Positions 1 to 12,220 of a stretch of 64,000 nucleotides of DNA are shown here, in pieces. The stretch's first letter is position 1. Each line of letters begins with the position of its first letter. Source of the DNA: Manis javanica (taxonomy: Eukaryota > Chordata > Mammalia > Pholidota > Manidae); the NCBI RefSeq assembly GCF_040802235.1, contig NC_133174.1:137507213-137571212 (forward strand). The letters are read 5' to 3'. The notes below the pieces were generated by a model. The model had not been told where the DNA came from. It searched no databases and saw only the letters and a program-made list of their open reading frames with translations. Made by a program: the position numbers and the translations under genes.

Positions 1-1069
1 GGATGATAGGCACAAAAGCTCAGAGGTGGTCGAGTGAGTGTGGCATTGTCCAGAAGACCCAACTGCCAGACTGGCCAGTGTGTGTTGAGGAATCAAGGAC
101 AGTTAGCCTGCTTCTCTGAGGTAGGCAGGGCAGCCTCCCACAGGGCTCTCAGTTCCCCTGTGAGGGATTCCAGAATTCATACTCCACCAGGTGCCCTGAG
201 CAGCTGCGGACAGAGTCAGTGGCCAACTGGTCCATCCCACAGCCTCACCAGCTAGTGCCCAGTTGGATTGGTCAGGCCACTCCTCTGGATCTACGTAGCC
301 TCATCTGCTGGACAGCTGCAATCACTTTCTAGGTGACCCACAGCATAAAAGGGTGGGAAGGTCCACTTTTCACAACAAAGAACCTGGAGACTTTTAGAGC
401 AAATAAATGGGCTGCATTTTCCTTAGTGTGCCTGCAATGAGAAGATATCAGGACACCTGGCAGGAGGGTCTTCTGCTGACCCGGGCGAGGAGTGGGAGTG
501 AGGGTTCAGAGGAGCTGGCTTGGAAAGGGATGGAAAGCAAGACTGCAGAGTCTTGCTTCCTTGTCTGCATAGTGGGACAGAGAGTCCTACAGGAGGCAAC
601 CCCCTGTAGGCCAAGTGCAATGCCATCTATGCCTGAAGAGCTGTGTGATTTTGTGTGCTGTGCGGGCTGTTATTGTGGCCTCCAGTTCTGGGGTATGAAG
701 CTTTGCAGGCAGCACTCCGGATGCCTTGTCCCTTCTGCTGCTGTGTCACACTGGACCCCCACAGTGCGTGTTCCCTTGCTTCCAGGACTTACGCGGCTTT
801 CACACACACACGTTGTTTTTCCTGCCCCAGGTCGGTTGTCATTTTTCAGATTAACAGTCGCCAATGCGCACCCTTCCTGACAGGCATTGTCCAATTGATG
901 CACAGGACCTCCTCCATGTCTCCTTCTGGCCCATCTCCTTGGCAGCCTGGCAGGTGCCAACCAGGCCGTGATGGTGTCATGCAATAGCCTGTTTGTAAAG
1001 CAAATGGGGAGGTGGTGGGCCCATTCTGAAAGCTGTGAACATGGAAGATAGAATCAGGGCCTTCCTAGC
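1..1069. other. Unique sequence, no gene seen
   Basis: I see no recognisable gene, repeat or RNA here. Several overlapping open frames of about 100-157 codons occur on both strands, but they encode no recognisable domain and overlap one another, as expected by chance in GC-moderate mammalian DNA. Confidence 0.6.
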
Positions 1070-1430
1070 AAGGTGATGAAAGATGTGATTTGGTTAAGGA
1101 TTTTGAGATGAAGAAACTATCCTGGATTATCTGGGAAGGCCCTAAATGTAATCACATGTATCCTTATAAAACACACAAGGGAAGACAGCCATGTGAACAC
1201 AGAGTCAGAGACTAGAGTGATGTGGCCACAAGCCAAGGAAGCCTGGGGCCCCCAGAGCTGGAAGAGGCCCGGAAACATGTTCCCCTAGAACTTCCAGGAG
1301 GACACAGCTCTGCTGATACCTTGATTTCCTATCTCTAGCCTCCAGCACTGTGGGAGAAGAAATTTCAGTTGGTCTAAACTATCGAGTTTGTGGTACTTTG
1401 TTACAGGAGCCACAGAAAACTAATAAAAAC
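1070..1430 (+). repeat. MLT1-like LTR (ERVL-MaLR), partial
   Basis: This is a decayed MaLR solo LTR in plus orientation. Visible family landmarks are the 'ccttataaaa' stretch near 1,163, the 'gccatgtgaacac' segment near 1,188, the 'tctagcctccagcactgtg' stretch near 1,335 and the terminal 'aaaactaata' at about 1,417-1,426. The 5' end is poorly preserved. It has no coding capacity. Confidence 0.75.
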
Positions 1431-3624
1431 GTGGGAAGCTCATGCCAAGGGGACACAAACGGGGGATGTTCCCAGCACAAGATCCCCTGGGACAAGACCC
1501 CACCTTAACCCAGTCCTGACCAAAAGCCTTTTAGCTCAGACAACTAGAACATTTCTTTTTCCCTATGGAAGAAACCGTACTGGCAATCAGTGAAAGGATA
1601 AACAGCGTTCTGCAGAGATGCATGGCGCACTCATCTTGGCTGGAGTGTACCTGTCTCTCGGCGGGGCAGAGGCCCTGAATCCCCCCAGAGTGCTCACCCA
1701 GCAGGGATGCATTTGGCTTTGCGACTCCCATGATTGTTAAGAGGGGTGGAACCTTACTCCTGAGGACAGATGAAATGTGAGTGTCAAAGTGAGGTGAGAG
1801 GGGCAACGAATATATCCAATCCTGGCCCCCCAGGGACCCCAAGGGATCTGGACCAAAGAGAACCAAGTCAGAGGGAGAAATAAGAGATCTGGAATTGAGA
1901 GGCCCAAACCAAGTGCCCCAGAGCCTGGCAGTGGCAGCGGGCCTTGTCAGCAGGGAAATGTGGCAGCCGGACAAGCCCTGGTGTGCGTGAGTAGAAGGGG
2001 AGCCTCCCGCTACCTCTCTGGGCCTTGATGGCTCAGCTCACTCTGGGTCCCATGCTGAGGACAAACAATAGCGTTGTGGGGGAACAGGCCCCAGATGAGA
2101 AGGGGACATGAGCCCACAGTATCTGAGATGGGCGTGAGGGTCCTGAGTGTTGTCCTCAGCTCTCCGGAGGCTGGCCTGGGGCCAAGGGCTTGAGGCGGAT
2201 GACCTTAGGAGCTAGAACTGCCATGGAGGCACTGCAAAGCCGATTAGCACTTCCCACAAGGACGCACTTGATGGTGGCAGAGCTACTAAAAGGTGAAAAG
2301 TTCTGCCATCTTGTGAGTCAGTTTCAAGGTCAAGTTGAGCGTGGGGTTTAATCATAATGCGGTGCTTTAAAAGGTAGAAAGCAATACCTGGGGAAACCAA
2401 CCTCGCCTCTCCGGAGTAATGAGTGGGTCTTGCTGACAGCTGCTCTGGGATATTGGGCATCAGGCAACAGTGTGTCTTTTGAGCATTTAGGAGCATCATC
2501 TGAAGATTCTAAAGGGAACGGTTGGTGAGTCAGTTTGCAGATGAGGATAAGGCAAAGGTCACCTTCATTATTCAGAGTCTCGGCTTCCTTTTTCTACGGA
2601 CTTTCTTGTTAGAATCCAGAAAGGCAGGCTGCCCATCCTTAACAGGACAGCCAGCACCTCCCTTAGGAGATGGCATATAGTTTTAAATGAGCAGTGGTAC
2701 CCTTTCCATCTATCCCTGTGGATAAATATAGAGAGGCTGGCTGGCATGGGACCCTGCCATAGAGCTGTCAGGGTGCTGCCGAGACCCAGGCAGCAGACTG
2801 CTTTGGGGAAGCAGCATACTAACAGGGACTGGCTTGAGATTCCCGGTGGCCAGTGTCTGCAGAATGCCCACCACATGACATGTGCTGTCATGTGGTGAGG
2901 ACGCAGAGAAGTGCCAGCCAGCCGTCTTGCCAGTCTGCTCCCTTGGTATTTGGGCTGGGCAGTACTAGAAAGACTACAGCCTACAAAATGGGGACCTGGC
3001 CTCAGCTGGCGCTAAGGAGCACACAGCCCTGGAAGCTGTAGACAATAGCCATCCTTCATATGGTTAATGTAATGTTATTCAAGTGAGTTCTCGGACCAAG
3101 TGAGAGGTTGCCTGTGAGAAGCAGCAGCCAGTCAGAAGACAAAGTGACTGGGGGCAGGGAGGGCCAGGCAGGAGAGCCAGGCAGCCCTGGGTCAGAGGTC
3201 TGCAGGCCGGGAGTGAGTGAGCCCTGCCCACGGGAAGCTGGAGGTCAAAGCAGACACCAGAGGAGCCTGGGGCCCTGAGCCCAGGATGACCAAGGCTACA
3301 AATAGACTGATGGCGGGGAAGCCACAGGCCAAAGGGATAAGAAGGGAGAGAGGCCAAGGAGAGGATGGAGAGTCAAATCTCTCAGGAAGAACAAGTGGTC
3401 AGGATACGCCCCTGCCCATCCAAGGTGCAGGAGACGGGTACTGGTCTCAGCTGGTCACCAACTCTCTGTAGACCCTTGCTGAAGCCCTTCCACATTCTGG
3501 GCCTTTGTTTCCCCATCATCAAGTAGCCTGATCCAGATGACCATTCCAGACTCTTCCAGCACAGCCAGCTCAGGAGCTTCCCTCCTTTTCCCAGAGAAGG
3601 GCCCTCCCTTCAGCCTGCCTGGGC
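1431..3624. other. Unique sequence, no gene seen
   Basis: No repeat family, RNA gene or protein domain is recognised in this 2.2-kb stretch. Open frames at 1,531-1,974 (minus) and 2,568-2,891 (minus) lack any recognisable domain and are judged to be chance frames. Confidence 0.55.
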
Positions 3625-4058
3625 TAGTTTTCTAGGGCCACAATAGCACAGTGCCATAGACTGGGGACTTCAAACAGTGGAAATTCACTCTCTCCCAGTT
3701 CTGGAGGCCAGAAGCCTGAAATCAGGATCACTGGGCTGAAATCAAGCTGTTGGCAGGGGGATGTTCCCTCCAGAGATTCCAGGGCAAATTCTGTGCCCTG
3801 ATTCCTGGCTCGGCTGCTCCTTGGCCTGCAGCCTCAGCATGCCAGCCTCTCTCACCATCTTTACTTTGCCCCCTCCCTCTGCCTCTCTTCTGAGGACATT
3901 TGTGACTGCATTTAGGGCCCACCTGGTAATCTCTCACCTCATGGTTCTTAATCCTAACCACAAAGTCCTTTTTTGGCCATAAGGTAACGCTCAGAGGTTC
4001 AAGGGATCATGACTTGACTATCTTTTGGGGGACATTTTTTTCAGCCCACTGTACCACA
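3625..4058 (-). repeat. MLT1-like LTR (ERVL-MaLR)
   Basis: A MaLR-type LTR in reverse orientation. It opens with the inverted terminal part ('gctagttttctagggccaca', 3,626-3,645), continues through 'cagttctggaggccagaagc' near 3,697, and ends with the inverted 5' region ('gggggacattttttt', then 'cagcccactgtaccac') near 4,026-4,056. Divergence is high, consistent with an ancient insertion. Confidence 0.75.
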
Positions 4059-4964
4059 GTTTGGGCCTTTCTTGGTTTTCTCTATGGCCCTCCTATGTTG
4101 ACTCAAATGTTTTCATAGGGATTCACTTGTTCTCAGCTGTCAAAAGTCATTGAAAAGAACACCCAGAACTCTCTCTCTCTCTCTATCCAAGACTTAGCTA
4201 CATCCGGGTAGATTAAGGCAAAAGTCCCCTGTGGCCCTCTTCAGACCTTACCCAGTGGAATGTGTCCTTCAACTGGAACCTAGCTGTGCCTGTCACAGAA
4301 TCCAAGCCCAAAGACGCCGAAGGCCTCAAAACATTCTTTAAAGCATTTGGTGAGGCTTCTTAAATGTGTGGGGGGGTGGGGGGCAGTGACCTACAGAGAA
4401 AATTTTGAAAACCTGAGCTTTTGATGTCAGTGGGCCTCTTGACCTGCAAGGAGCTCTTCCCATCCTAGGTCCTGGACCTACGGCTCACGCATTTTGAAGC
4501 CAAGTCCTGTGCATCCCATGGCTGAAACACTGACCATCTGCAGTAAAGAGCTGCATCAAAGGGAATGGATGGACCCAACATGTGTTACCAAGGGCAGGCC
4601 ACCAACAGATGTTGGGAAGTGCCTACAGCTTAAGGGACACTTAAAAGGGGGGTTGAAGAGGGAAAAATATGGAGAGCCTGAGACCCCAACTCCCTGGCCA
4701 ACCCGTCCTATGCCCCGCCTCCCACCATGTAGAGAGAGTGTGCTCAGGAAGATCAAGTTTAAATGTGAACAGGAATTCAGTCTTCAGCATCTGTCCACCT
4801 GGAGATGGTGTGACTGGGGGCCACCAAAGCTGCTGTCACAACCTCACCTCTGAAGGGCAGCACCCAGGCTCCTGGGATTTTCTTCTTTGATCATAAAGCT
4901 GGCCCTGAGAAAAGGTCAAGGGCAGCTAGGGTTGTTGCAGAGTGACCAACGTCAAGATGCAAGA
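4059..4964. other. Unique sequence, no gene seen
   Basis: Mostly unique sequence. A short (CT)n run lies near 4,171-4,184 and a G-rich run near 4,369-4,384. The 119-codon plus frame at 4,494-4,853 has no recognisable domain. Confidence 0.5.
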
Positions 4965-5440
4965 TGCCTGTGATGGTTAATTTTATGTAACAACCTGGCT
5001 AGGCCATGATACCCAGTTGTTGGACAAACACCAGACTAGCTTTTGCTGTGAGGGTATTTTTAGATGTTATTAACATTTAAATAAATTGATTTTAAGTAAG
5101 GCAGATTATCCCCCATGATGTGGGGGGCTGCATCCAATCTGTTGAAGGCCTTAAGAGCAAAGATGGAAGCTTCCTGAAGAATTTAGGAATTTAGCCTCCA
5201 GACTGCTGCAAAAAAATTGCTGCCTGAGTTTCTAGCCTTCAACCCTAAGACTGGACCATCAGTGTCCAGTGACTTCCCTTCCCTGAGTGTCCAGCCTGCC
5301 TGCCCCCACAGATTCAGACTTGCCAGCCCTCATAATCACATGAGCCAATTTCTTAAGACAGATCCATAGCTAGCTAGATCAATAGATAGATAATCTCTTG
5401 TTGGTTCTGTTCCCTTGAAAACCCTGCCTAATGCAATGCC
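4965..5440 (+). repeat. MLT2-like LTR (ERVL)
   Basis: An ERVL-class solo LTR in plus orientation. It begins with 'gtgatggttaattttatgt' at 4,971, contains the 'tgaaggcc' and 'ataatcacatgagccaattt' landmarks (near 5,143 and 5,332), and ends with 'ttggttctgttcccttgaaa' and a 'ctaatgca' terminus near 5,437. A short GATA-rich simple repeat (agat/tagat) lies inside near 5,375-5,395, as is common in this family. Confidence 0.75.
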
Positions 5441-5769
5441 TACGTGGTCTGGGAGGGCTTCTGGGTTCTAAGGAGGGAGGGAGTGGGCCCTGGACATACT
5501 CACAGTTGCCCTGCGGGGAAAAGTGGTGTCCTCAGGGCCCTTCTTGCTCTCAGCCCTCTGAGTAGCTTGTCTGCTCCCTGACCCAGCCCCTGCCTTGTGA
5601 ATCTGTCCTTCCTTCCAAGCCCCCCTCCCCGTGTATGCTCACTCCCATGGTGGAGCTTGTCCTCTGCAGCCAGCTGCAAGCTCTCCCTGGCGGGCCCGGT
5701 CCTGGGGAGCTCACCCTCTAAGCTCATTTCAAAGAGTTCAGCTTCTAGCCCCACATTCCCTGGTAGCCA

Positions 5770-5965
5770 TTAACTCCTTCAGTTCTTACAATTACCTTTA
5801 AGGTAGGGACTCTTGCACCCCTATTTTCAGATGAGGAATATGGGTGTTCAGACAGGTGCTGTTGTTTCCCGAAAGTCACACAGCTAGCATGGCGGTAGCT
5901 AGAAGCCAGGGGCCTATCTGTGTGATTCTAGAGCCCATGTTCTTTGCACTACATCCACCACCCAA
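5770..5965 (-). repeat. MIR SINE fossil
   Basis: A mammalian-wide interspersed repeat in reverse orientation. The segment 'cagatgaggaatatgggtg' followed by 'aagtcacacagctagcatgg' is the typical reverse MIR core order. It is an ancient and inactive tRNA-derived SINE. Confidence 0.65.
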
Positions 5966-7089
5966 AATGGCTACTCTCTGTAGACATGCTTAAAACTAAG
6001 GCACAGACTCATCGAGGGGCTGCTCCAGAAATGTGCTCTGCCTTGCAAAGTCCCACGGAGCTCAGGCTCAGACACAAGGGATGCAGCTGATCAGCAGTGG
6101 TTGCCCATGTGCAGCTGAAGGATGTGGCTGTTGGGAGCTTGAGGTTCTCAAAACAGAGAAGTCACTTCAGAAGTGGATCCTGCGAGCAGGAGTGACAGAT
6201 TATCGCTGCACATTTGACCAAGTTGGCGAGGAGTCTAAATGGAATGAACATCTGAGAAAGAGAGACTGTCTTCCAATGACAGTGTTGTCATTGAGCTGAG
6301 ATTTCAATAGTGATGGCAAGGGCTCTGTAGAGACCAGGACATACTCTTTGGGGGAAGAAAAGCCTGAATTCAGCTGCAGCCAGGACAGCAGCCATGCTGG
6401 AGGGAAACTCGAGAGAGACTGGAGGGGCCTCCCTCCGGCCTCCTCTGCAGTAGGAAGCGCAGAGGCCTTGCTGGAAGGGGAGAGGTGTGCCTGCAAGGCT
6501 GCTCTTGGGGCCGTGGAGAGAGGAGGGCGGCCACCCAGCTGGCATCTCACTGCCACCCTTGCCGGGCTGGTGAATGGAGCTGAAGAGACTGTTGATTGTA
6601 CTTCCAAAGGCATTTCGGCTCTGAATCAGAATCAACAAGCCGAGCAAATGAGAAACAGTGGACAGAGGGGAGGGTGGCCTTGGCTGGGGCAGAGAACACA
6701 CTCCAGGAGAAACTCGGCAGCCTGACCACGGGGAAGTGCAGACAGATCGGATGAGGGGCTCAAGGCGTGTTGCTGGCTCCCATCAACCCTCCATTTGTCC
6801 ACCTACCCACCCATCCTTCTGTCCATCCGTCATTCCATGCCTCCCCCAAGCCTGTCTGAAGCCTAGCTCTGGGGCAGGCCTTGGGTGGGGGCCCTTTGGT
6901 GAGAGGCACAGAGAGGAATCCAAAGTAGAGCCTGACTACAGGGGGGCCCTCTCTCCCTGCAGCCCCGTCCTGACCTGGCCCTTCCACTCCAGCTATGCCC
7001 AAGTACTCACAACTCCCTCTTGCCTCCCTGCCTGGAAGCTTTCCCCACCTCAGCCCCCCAATAACAGCCTGTGTGGCAGGTAGGAAAAT
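5966..7089. other. Unique sequence, no gene seen
   Basis: Overlapping open frames of 125-141 codons occur on both strands at 6,200-7,107. None shows a recognisable domain, and no splice-site arrangement supports an exon. A 'ccaccta/ccatcc' pyrimidine-rich patch lies near 6,795-6,840. Confidence 0.5.
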
Positions 7090-7525
7090 ATTGCCCAAAG
7101 ATATCATGCCCTAAACCGCAGAACCTGGAATGTTCCTTTATGTGGCCAAAAAAGTGCAATTAATTTTAGAGTCTCAAAATGGGGAAGTGACCCTGGGTTA
7201 CCCAGATGTGTTATCAATACCCTCACAAAGGTCCTTATAAGGAGGAGATTTCACACACATAGAAGACAAGGTGATGTGTCCATGGAAGCAGAGATGGGGT
7301 GGTGTGGCCCCAGCCAGGGAATGCTGGGGCCACCAGAAGTGGGAAGGGGCGAGGACCGGATTTCTCCGCTGGAGCCTCTGGAGGGAGTGCGACTCTGCTG
7401 ATATCTGGGTTTAGCCCAGTGACGCTGATCTTGGACTTCTGGCCTCCAGACTGTGAGAGAATAAATCTGTACTGTTTTAAGTCACCCAATTTGTGGCGAT
7501 TTGTTCCAGGAAGCTAATACACCCC
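7090..7525 (+). repeat. MLT1-like LTR (ERVL-MaLR)
   Basis: A MaLR LTR in plus orientation. Diagnostic pieces are 'ccttataaggaggag' near 7,232, 'ggacttctggcctccagact' near 7,432, 'aataaatctg' near 7,460 and the terminal 'aagctaatacacc' near 7,512-7,524. The 5' third is strongly diverged. Confidence 0.75.
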
Positions 7526-9004
7526 GGCAAGATAGTTGTAACAGCTCAAGAGGAGCTTGTGTTTATATGCAGGTTCTGGCCTGTGGAGTGTGCTCAGTGA
7601 ATGGCGACTTAACTGAACATGAAGAGAACATGGCAGGTCAAGGAGTGACATATTAAAGTTAAGAGCAGCATATTCTCTGGCCTCCACAGGCCTGGTTAGA
7701 TGGAAATCTCATTGTTTCCTGAGTACTAAGTGTCTTGCCAATGGGTTTCAGCCCTGGGACAAGTTCACTGTGGATTCAATGTGACCAAAGAAATGACAGT
7801 AAAATGTTTTTGGGGTGAAAGGGTCATACCCAACTTTATTTCCAGGTGGCAGGTCAGTCACTAAAATCCCATCCACTCAGAGCGAGTCTGTGTGCAGCAA
7901 GCCGGTCTCTGCCTCTGGGCCCCTCTGCCTGCACAGCCGTCCTCTGGGCCTCTGTCTTCTGTGCTGCCACCACCCCAGCCTCTGCTCTCCTGCAGCCTTG
8001 CAGCCGTGCCACCATGTCTCCCAGAGCACTGGGTGGAGCTCTTTATATAGAGTCAACAGCAACATACTGCCCCCACGTGTGCAGTGAGCTAGCCAACCAG
8101 GGCCAGGTAAGAATTCTGCCCACAGGAACTCTCATTTTATCCACACTAAGAAACATAAAATTGACTTGATTCATGGGTAGGAGACTTTCCTTTAAGCATA
8201 CTTTTGCCAATAAGCCTAAAAATGTCTCAGGGTTCAGAATGTAGTGGTTCTGGATTTGGGTCACATACCGTGTCTTTGGAAAGCCCCTCTTGGGCCATGG
8301 TGAGGCTTCGCTGGAAAGGCAAACAGTGGGCACGGAGGTGATGCAGACTTGGGTCACTAGGGCCCTACTGTTGTCACAGAGCCGGCTCCCCCAACTACAC
8401 ACTGTCCACCAGATGGTCTCCCAGAGCAAGAGACTCCCCACACCCACAAGCTTGCAGGCCTGGCCGGTGTATCCCCACCTTCTGGGTGACAAGCGCAGAG
8501 CCTCAGGATGAGCAGGCTGGGAGGATAGTCTGTCTCCTGCGCTGCCCTGGCAGCCTGGCTAGACCCCAGAGCACAGCACCTCCCGGGTCCTGTTCCTAGA
8601 GGCCTGGCCCAGGCAGCTGGAGCTCAAGGAGAGAACAAGGGCTTTGTCCTCCCTGGGCCTCCAGGCCGGGTCAGCGGCCCTTGGTCGGCGGGAAGAAGCC
8701 TGCCCAGCCTGCCCCTCCAAGACAAGCCTCAGTGGCCACTCGGTGAGGACGGCCCCTCCCCTGGCTCTGCCACACTTGTAGTGCCAGAGCCGCCTCAGCC
8801 ACACAGCCATACAGCCGTTCTACCAAACAGCTCCCCTCCCGCTTGGTCACAGAGAAAACACCATCAGAGCACTGGGGCGCTGGGGGTGGGAGGGTCGGGC
8901 ACATGTGTGGCCATACACATAGCGAATTGCTGGGTTATTAGATGCTACCTCATTGTGGAGGAGCCAGATGAACCTTCTTCCCCAGTCTTCCGAATAACTC
9001 CCCA
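7526..9004. other. Unique sequence, no gene seen
   Basis: No repeat or gene could be assigned. The 149-codon minus frame at 8,043-8,492 and the other frames here have no recognisable domain. Confidence 0.5.
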
Positions 9005-9185
9005 CTCAGACTAAGCAGCAGTTGATTATGAATCTTATCAGATAGCAATATTTCTACTTAGCAGTACATATATAAGCTTGGCTTGGTCCAAAAAGATGTA
9101 ACATGAGATATGTCTGCTCAGCCGCTGTCTGGGGCCCTGTAATTGAAGCCTTGTAATTAGCATGAAGTCACCAGCTTGGTCCCTC
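9005..9185. promoter_or_regulatory. Candidate conserved noncoding element
   Basis: An AT-rich, non-repetitive island inside GC-richer DNA. It contains clustered homeodomain/GATA-like cores: 'gattatgaatcttatcagat' near 9,024, 'tgtaattgaag' near 9,138 and 'gtaattagcatg' near 9,152. Composition and motif clustering resemble vertebrate enhancers, but no conservation data were available, so this is inference. Confidence 0.3.
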
Positions 9186-10076
9186 TCACAGGGCACCGGG
9201 TGGGGTGTGAAGGGGGAGCTGCTAAGGGCTCATCCACAGGAAACATTTCCTAAATATTAAAGAGAAGGGAACAAAAGATCCCCGCCCCCCCACCATTGCC
9301 TATGGACCTTGCTGCTATGCCAGCTGTGCCCCTTTTGACTAATACCAAGCCTTGGGCCATCCATCCTCTGGTCCCTCTGGAATGAAAGGCCAGGTGTCAA
9401 CAAGCCACAAGGTCAGATGGGCTGGGTAGCATGGGCCACCCTGTTATCTCAGCCCACACTCCAGGCCTGGCTTTCTGCACAAGAGTGAGAGCTGGGAGTG
9501 CCTAGTGAGTGCCAGCCGCCACCTGGACCCCATCCACAACTGAACCATGGGAGGGACAGAAAACAGATTCTGCCTCACCTCTGGGCCAGGCCCTGAATGA
9601 GGCACTGGTGACTCAGCTGCACAAAGTAGAGTGCCCCCTACTGGGGGGGCTCCTCAGTCGGGGGTCGGGGGTCTGGACACACAGTGTTTGGGAACTACAG
9701 AGCTTCTTCACTTCACCTCTCTGGGCCTCAGTGTCCTCACTGTAAACTGGGGCTGATAGAGTCACAGAAGGCGAGTTTCTAATGAGATAAGCCATGGGCA
9801 AGTGCTTCCAAGAATATGAAGAGGCAGTGTTATAGTGAGCCCCTTGCCCATGTGCCCATCAGGCCCACCATGCCCAAGGAGCAAGAGGAGGGCCCATGGA
9901 TGCTGCCACAGGTCTGGTCCTTGGAAACCCCTGGAGGGCTTTGGCTGGCCTCCTAACCTGGCCCTGTCCTGGCTTGCCCATCCCTGTCCTGGCTTGTGAA
10001 CCAGGACCCTCTGCTGAGAAATCCGGATAGGAGCCACACTGCTCACAAAATTGGGCAGGAGAGAGGATTCAGTTTG
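9186..10076. other. Unique sequence with a weak MIR fossil
   Basis: A plus-strand MIR-like piece lies at about 9,705-9,815 ('ctctctgggcctcagtgtcc' followed by 'taaactggggctgatag'). The remainder is unrecognised unique DNA. Confidence 0.5.
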
Positions 10077-10157
10077 CTTTCCTCCCTCCCTCCCTCCCTC
10101 CCTCCCTCCCTTCCTCCCTCCCTCCCTTCCTTCCTCTCTTCTTTCCTTCCTTCCTTC
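10077..10157 (+). repeat. (CCTT/CCTC)n polypyrimidine microsatellite
   Basis: About 80 bp of almost pure pyrimidine built from CCCT and CCTT units, shifting from CCTC-rich to CCTT-rich along its length. The ORF-like serine/proline frames over it are low-complexity artefacts. Confidence 0.9.
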
Positions 10158-10280
10158 AGGGCATGGGATAACAGAGCTGTTGCTTACTCCAAACTGGCAT
10201 GAGAAACCACCATGCCTGGGACAAACCTCCTCTGATTTGAGTTCCACACCTCCTGTCCACCCTGGGCCCATTCTCTGACG

Positions 10281-10296
10281 CCAAGCCCACTAGTTT
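10281..10296 (+). repeat. Target-site duplication, left copy, of the L1 at 10,297-13,126
   Basis: The 16-mer 'ccaagcccactagttt' is repeated perfectly at 13,127-13,142 on the other side of the L1. This shows target-primed reverse transcription and fixes both ends of the element. Confidence 0.92.
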
Positions 10297-10675
10297 ATTT
10301 TTGTTTGTTTGTTTTTCTTTTTTGGTATCATTAATCTACAATTACATGAGGAGCATTATGTTTACTAGGTTCCCCCCTTCACCAAGTCCCCCCCACAACC
10401 CCCATTACAGTCACTGTCCATCAGCGTAGTAAGATGCTGTAGAGTCACTACTTGTCTTCTCTGTGTTGCACAGCCCTCCCCATGACCCCCTCCACATTAT
10501 ACATGCAAATCATAAGGCCCCTTTCTTTTTCCCTGCCCTTATCCCTCCCTTCCCACCCATCCTCCCCAGTCCCTTTCCCTTTGGTAACTGTTAGTCCATT
10601 CTTGGGTTCTGTGATTCTGCTGCTGTTTTGTTCCTTCAATATTTCTTTTTTCTTATACTCCACATATGAGTGAAA

Positions 10676-12137
10676 TCATTTGGTACTTGTCTTCTCTGCC
10701 TGGCTTATTTCACTGAGCATAATACCCTCTAGCTCCATCCATGTGGTTGCAAATGGTAGAATCTGTAACTTTCTTTCTGCCAAATAGTATTCCATTGTGC
10801 ATATACACCACCTCTTCTTTATCCATTCATCTACTGATGGACACTTAGGTTGCTTCCATGTCTTGGCTATTGTATAAACATAGGGGTGCATCTGTCTTTT
10901 TGAATCTGAGAAATTATATTCCTTGGGTAAATTCCTAGCAGTGGAATTACTGGGTCAAATGGTATTTCTATTTTGAGCTTTTTGAGAAACCTCCATATTG
11001 CTTTCCACAATGGTTGAACTAGCTTACATTCCCACCAGCAGTGTAGGAGGGTTCCCCTTCCTCCGCATCCTCACCAGCATTTGTTGTTCTTAGTCTTTTT
11101 GATGCTGGCCATCCTTTTCTGGTGTGAGGTGATATCTCATTGTGGTTTTAATTTGCATTTCTCTGATGATTAGCGATGAGGAGCATCTTTTCATTTCCCT
11201 GTTGGCCATCTGAATTTCTTCTTTGGAGAAGTGTCTATTCAGATCCTTCACCCATTTTTTTATTGGGTTATTTGCTTTTTGTTTGTTGAGGTATGTGAGC
11301 TCTTTATATATTTTGGACGTCAACCCTTTAGTGGATCTGTCATTTATGAATATATTCTCCCATACTGTAGGATACCTTTTGTTCTATTGATGGTGTCCTT
11401 TGCTGTACAGAAGCTTTTCAGCTTGATATAGCCTTCTTGTTCATTTTTGCCTTTCTTTCCCTTGCCCAGGGAGATATGTTCATGAAGAAGTTGCTCATGT
11501 TTATGTCCAAGAGATTTTTGCCTATCTTTTTTTCTAAGAGTTTGATGGTTTCATGACTTACATTCAGATTTTTAATCCATTTTGAATTTACTTTTGTGTA
11601 TAGGGTTAGACAATGATCCAGTTTCATTCTCTTACATGTAGCTGTCCAGTTTTGCCAACACCAACTGTTGAAGAGGCTGTCATTTCCCCACTGTATATCC
11701 ATGGCTCCTTTATCGTATATTAATTGACCAGATATCTTTGGGTTAATATCTGGACTCTCTATTCTGTTCCACTGGTCTGTGGGTCTGTTCTTGTGTCAGT
11801 ACCAAATTGTCTTGATTAATGTGGCTTTGTAGTAGAGCTTGAAGTTGGAAAGTGAGATCCCCCACACTTAATTCTTCCTTCTCAGGATTGCTTTGGCTAT
11901 TCGGGGTCTTTAGTGGTTCCATATGAATTTTTGAACTATTTGTTCCAGGTCATTGAAGAATGCTTTTGGTAATTTGATAGGGATTGCATTGAATCTGTAT
12001 ATTGCTTTGGGCAGGATGGCCATTTTGACGATATTAATTCTTCCTAGCCAAGAGCATGGGATGAGTTTCCATTTATTAGGGTCCTCTTTAATTTCTCTTA
12101 AGAGTGTCTTGTAGTTTTCAGGATATAGGTCTTTCAC
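10676..12137 (-). pseudogene. LINE-1 ORF2 C-terminal remnants, frameshifted
   Basis: Four separate minus-strand frames (11,910-12,137; 11,418-11,702; 11,090-11,323; 10,676-10,891) together cover the ORF2 thumb and C-terminal region of the L1 above. Recognisable pieces include '[18 protein letters not shown]' in the first, '[18 protein letters not shown]' in the third, and 'KTWKQPKCPSVDEWIKK' in the last. Frameshifts and stops between them mean no functional protein. They follow the 279-codon RT fragment in the correct order. Confidence 0.85.
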
Positions 12138-12220
12138 TTCCTTGGTTAGGTTTATTCCTAGGTATTTTATTCTTTTTGATGCAATTGTGAATGGAATTGT
12201 TTTCCTGATTTCTCTTTCTG

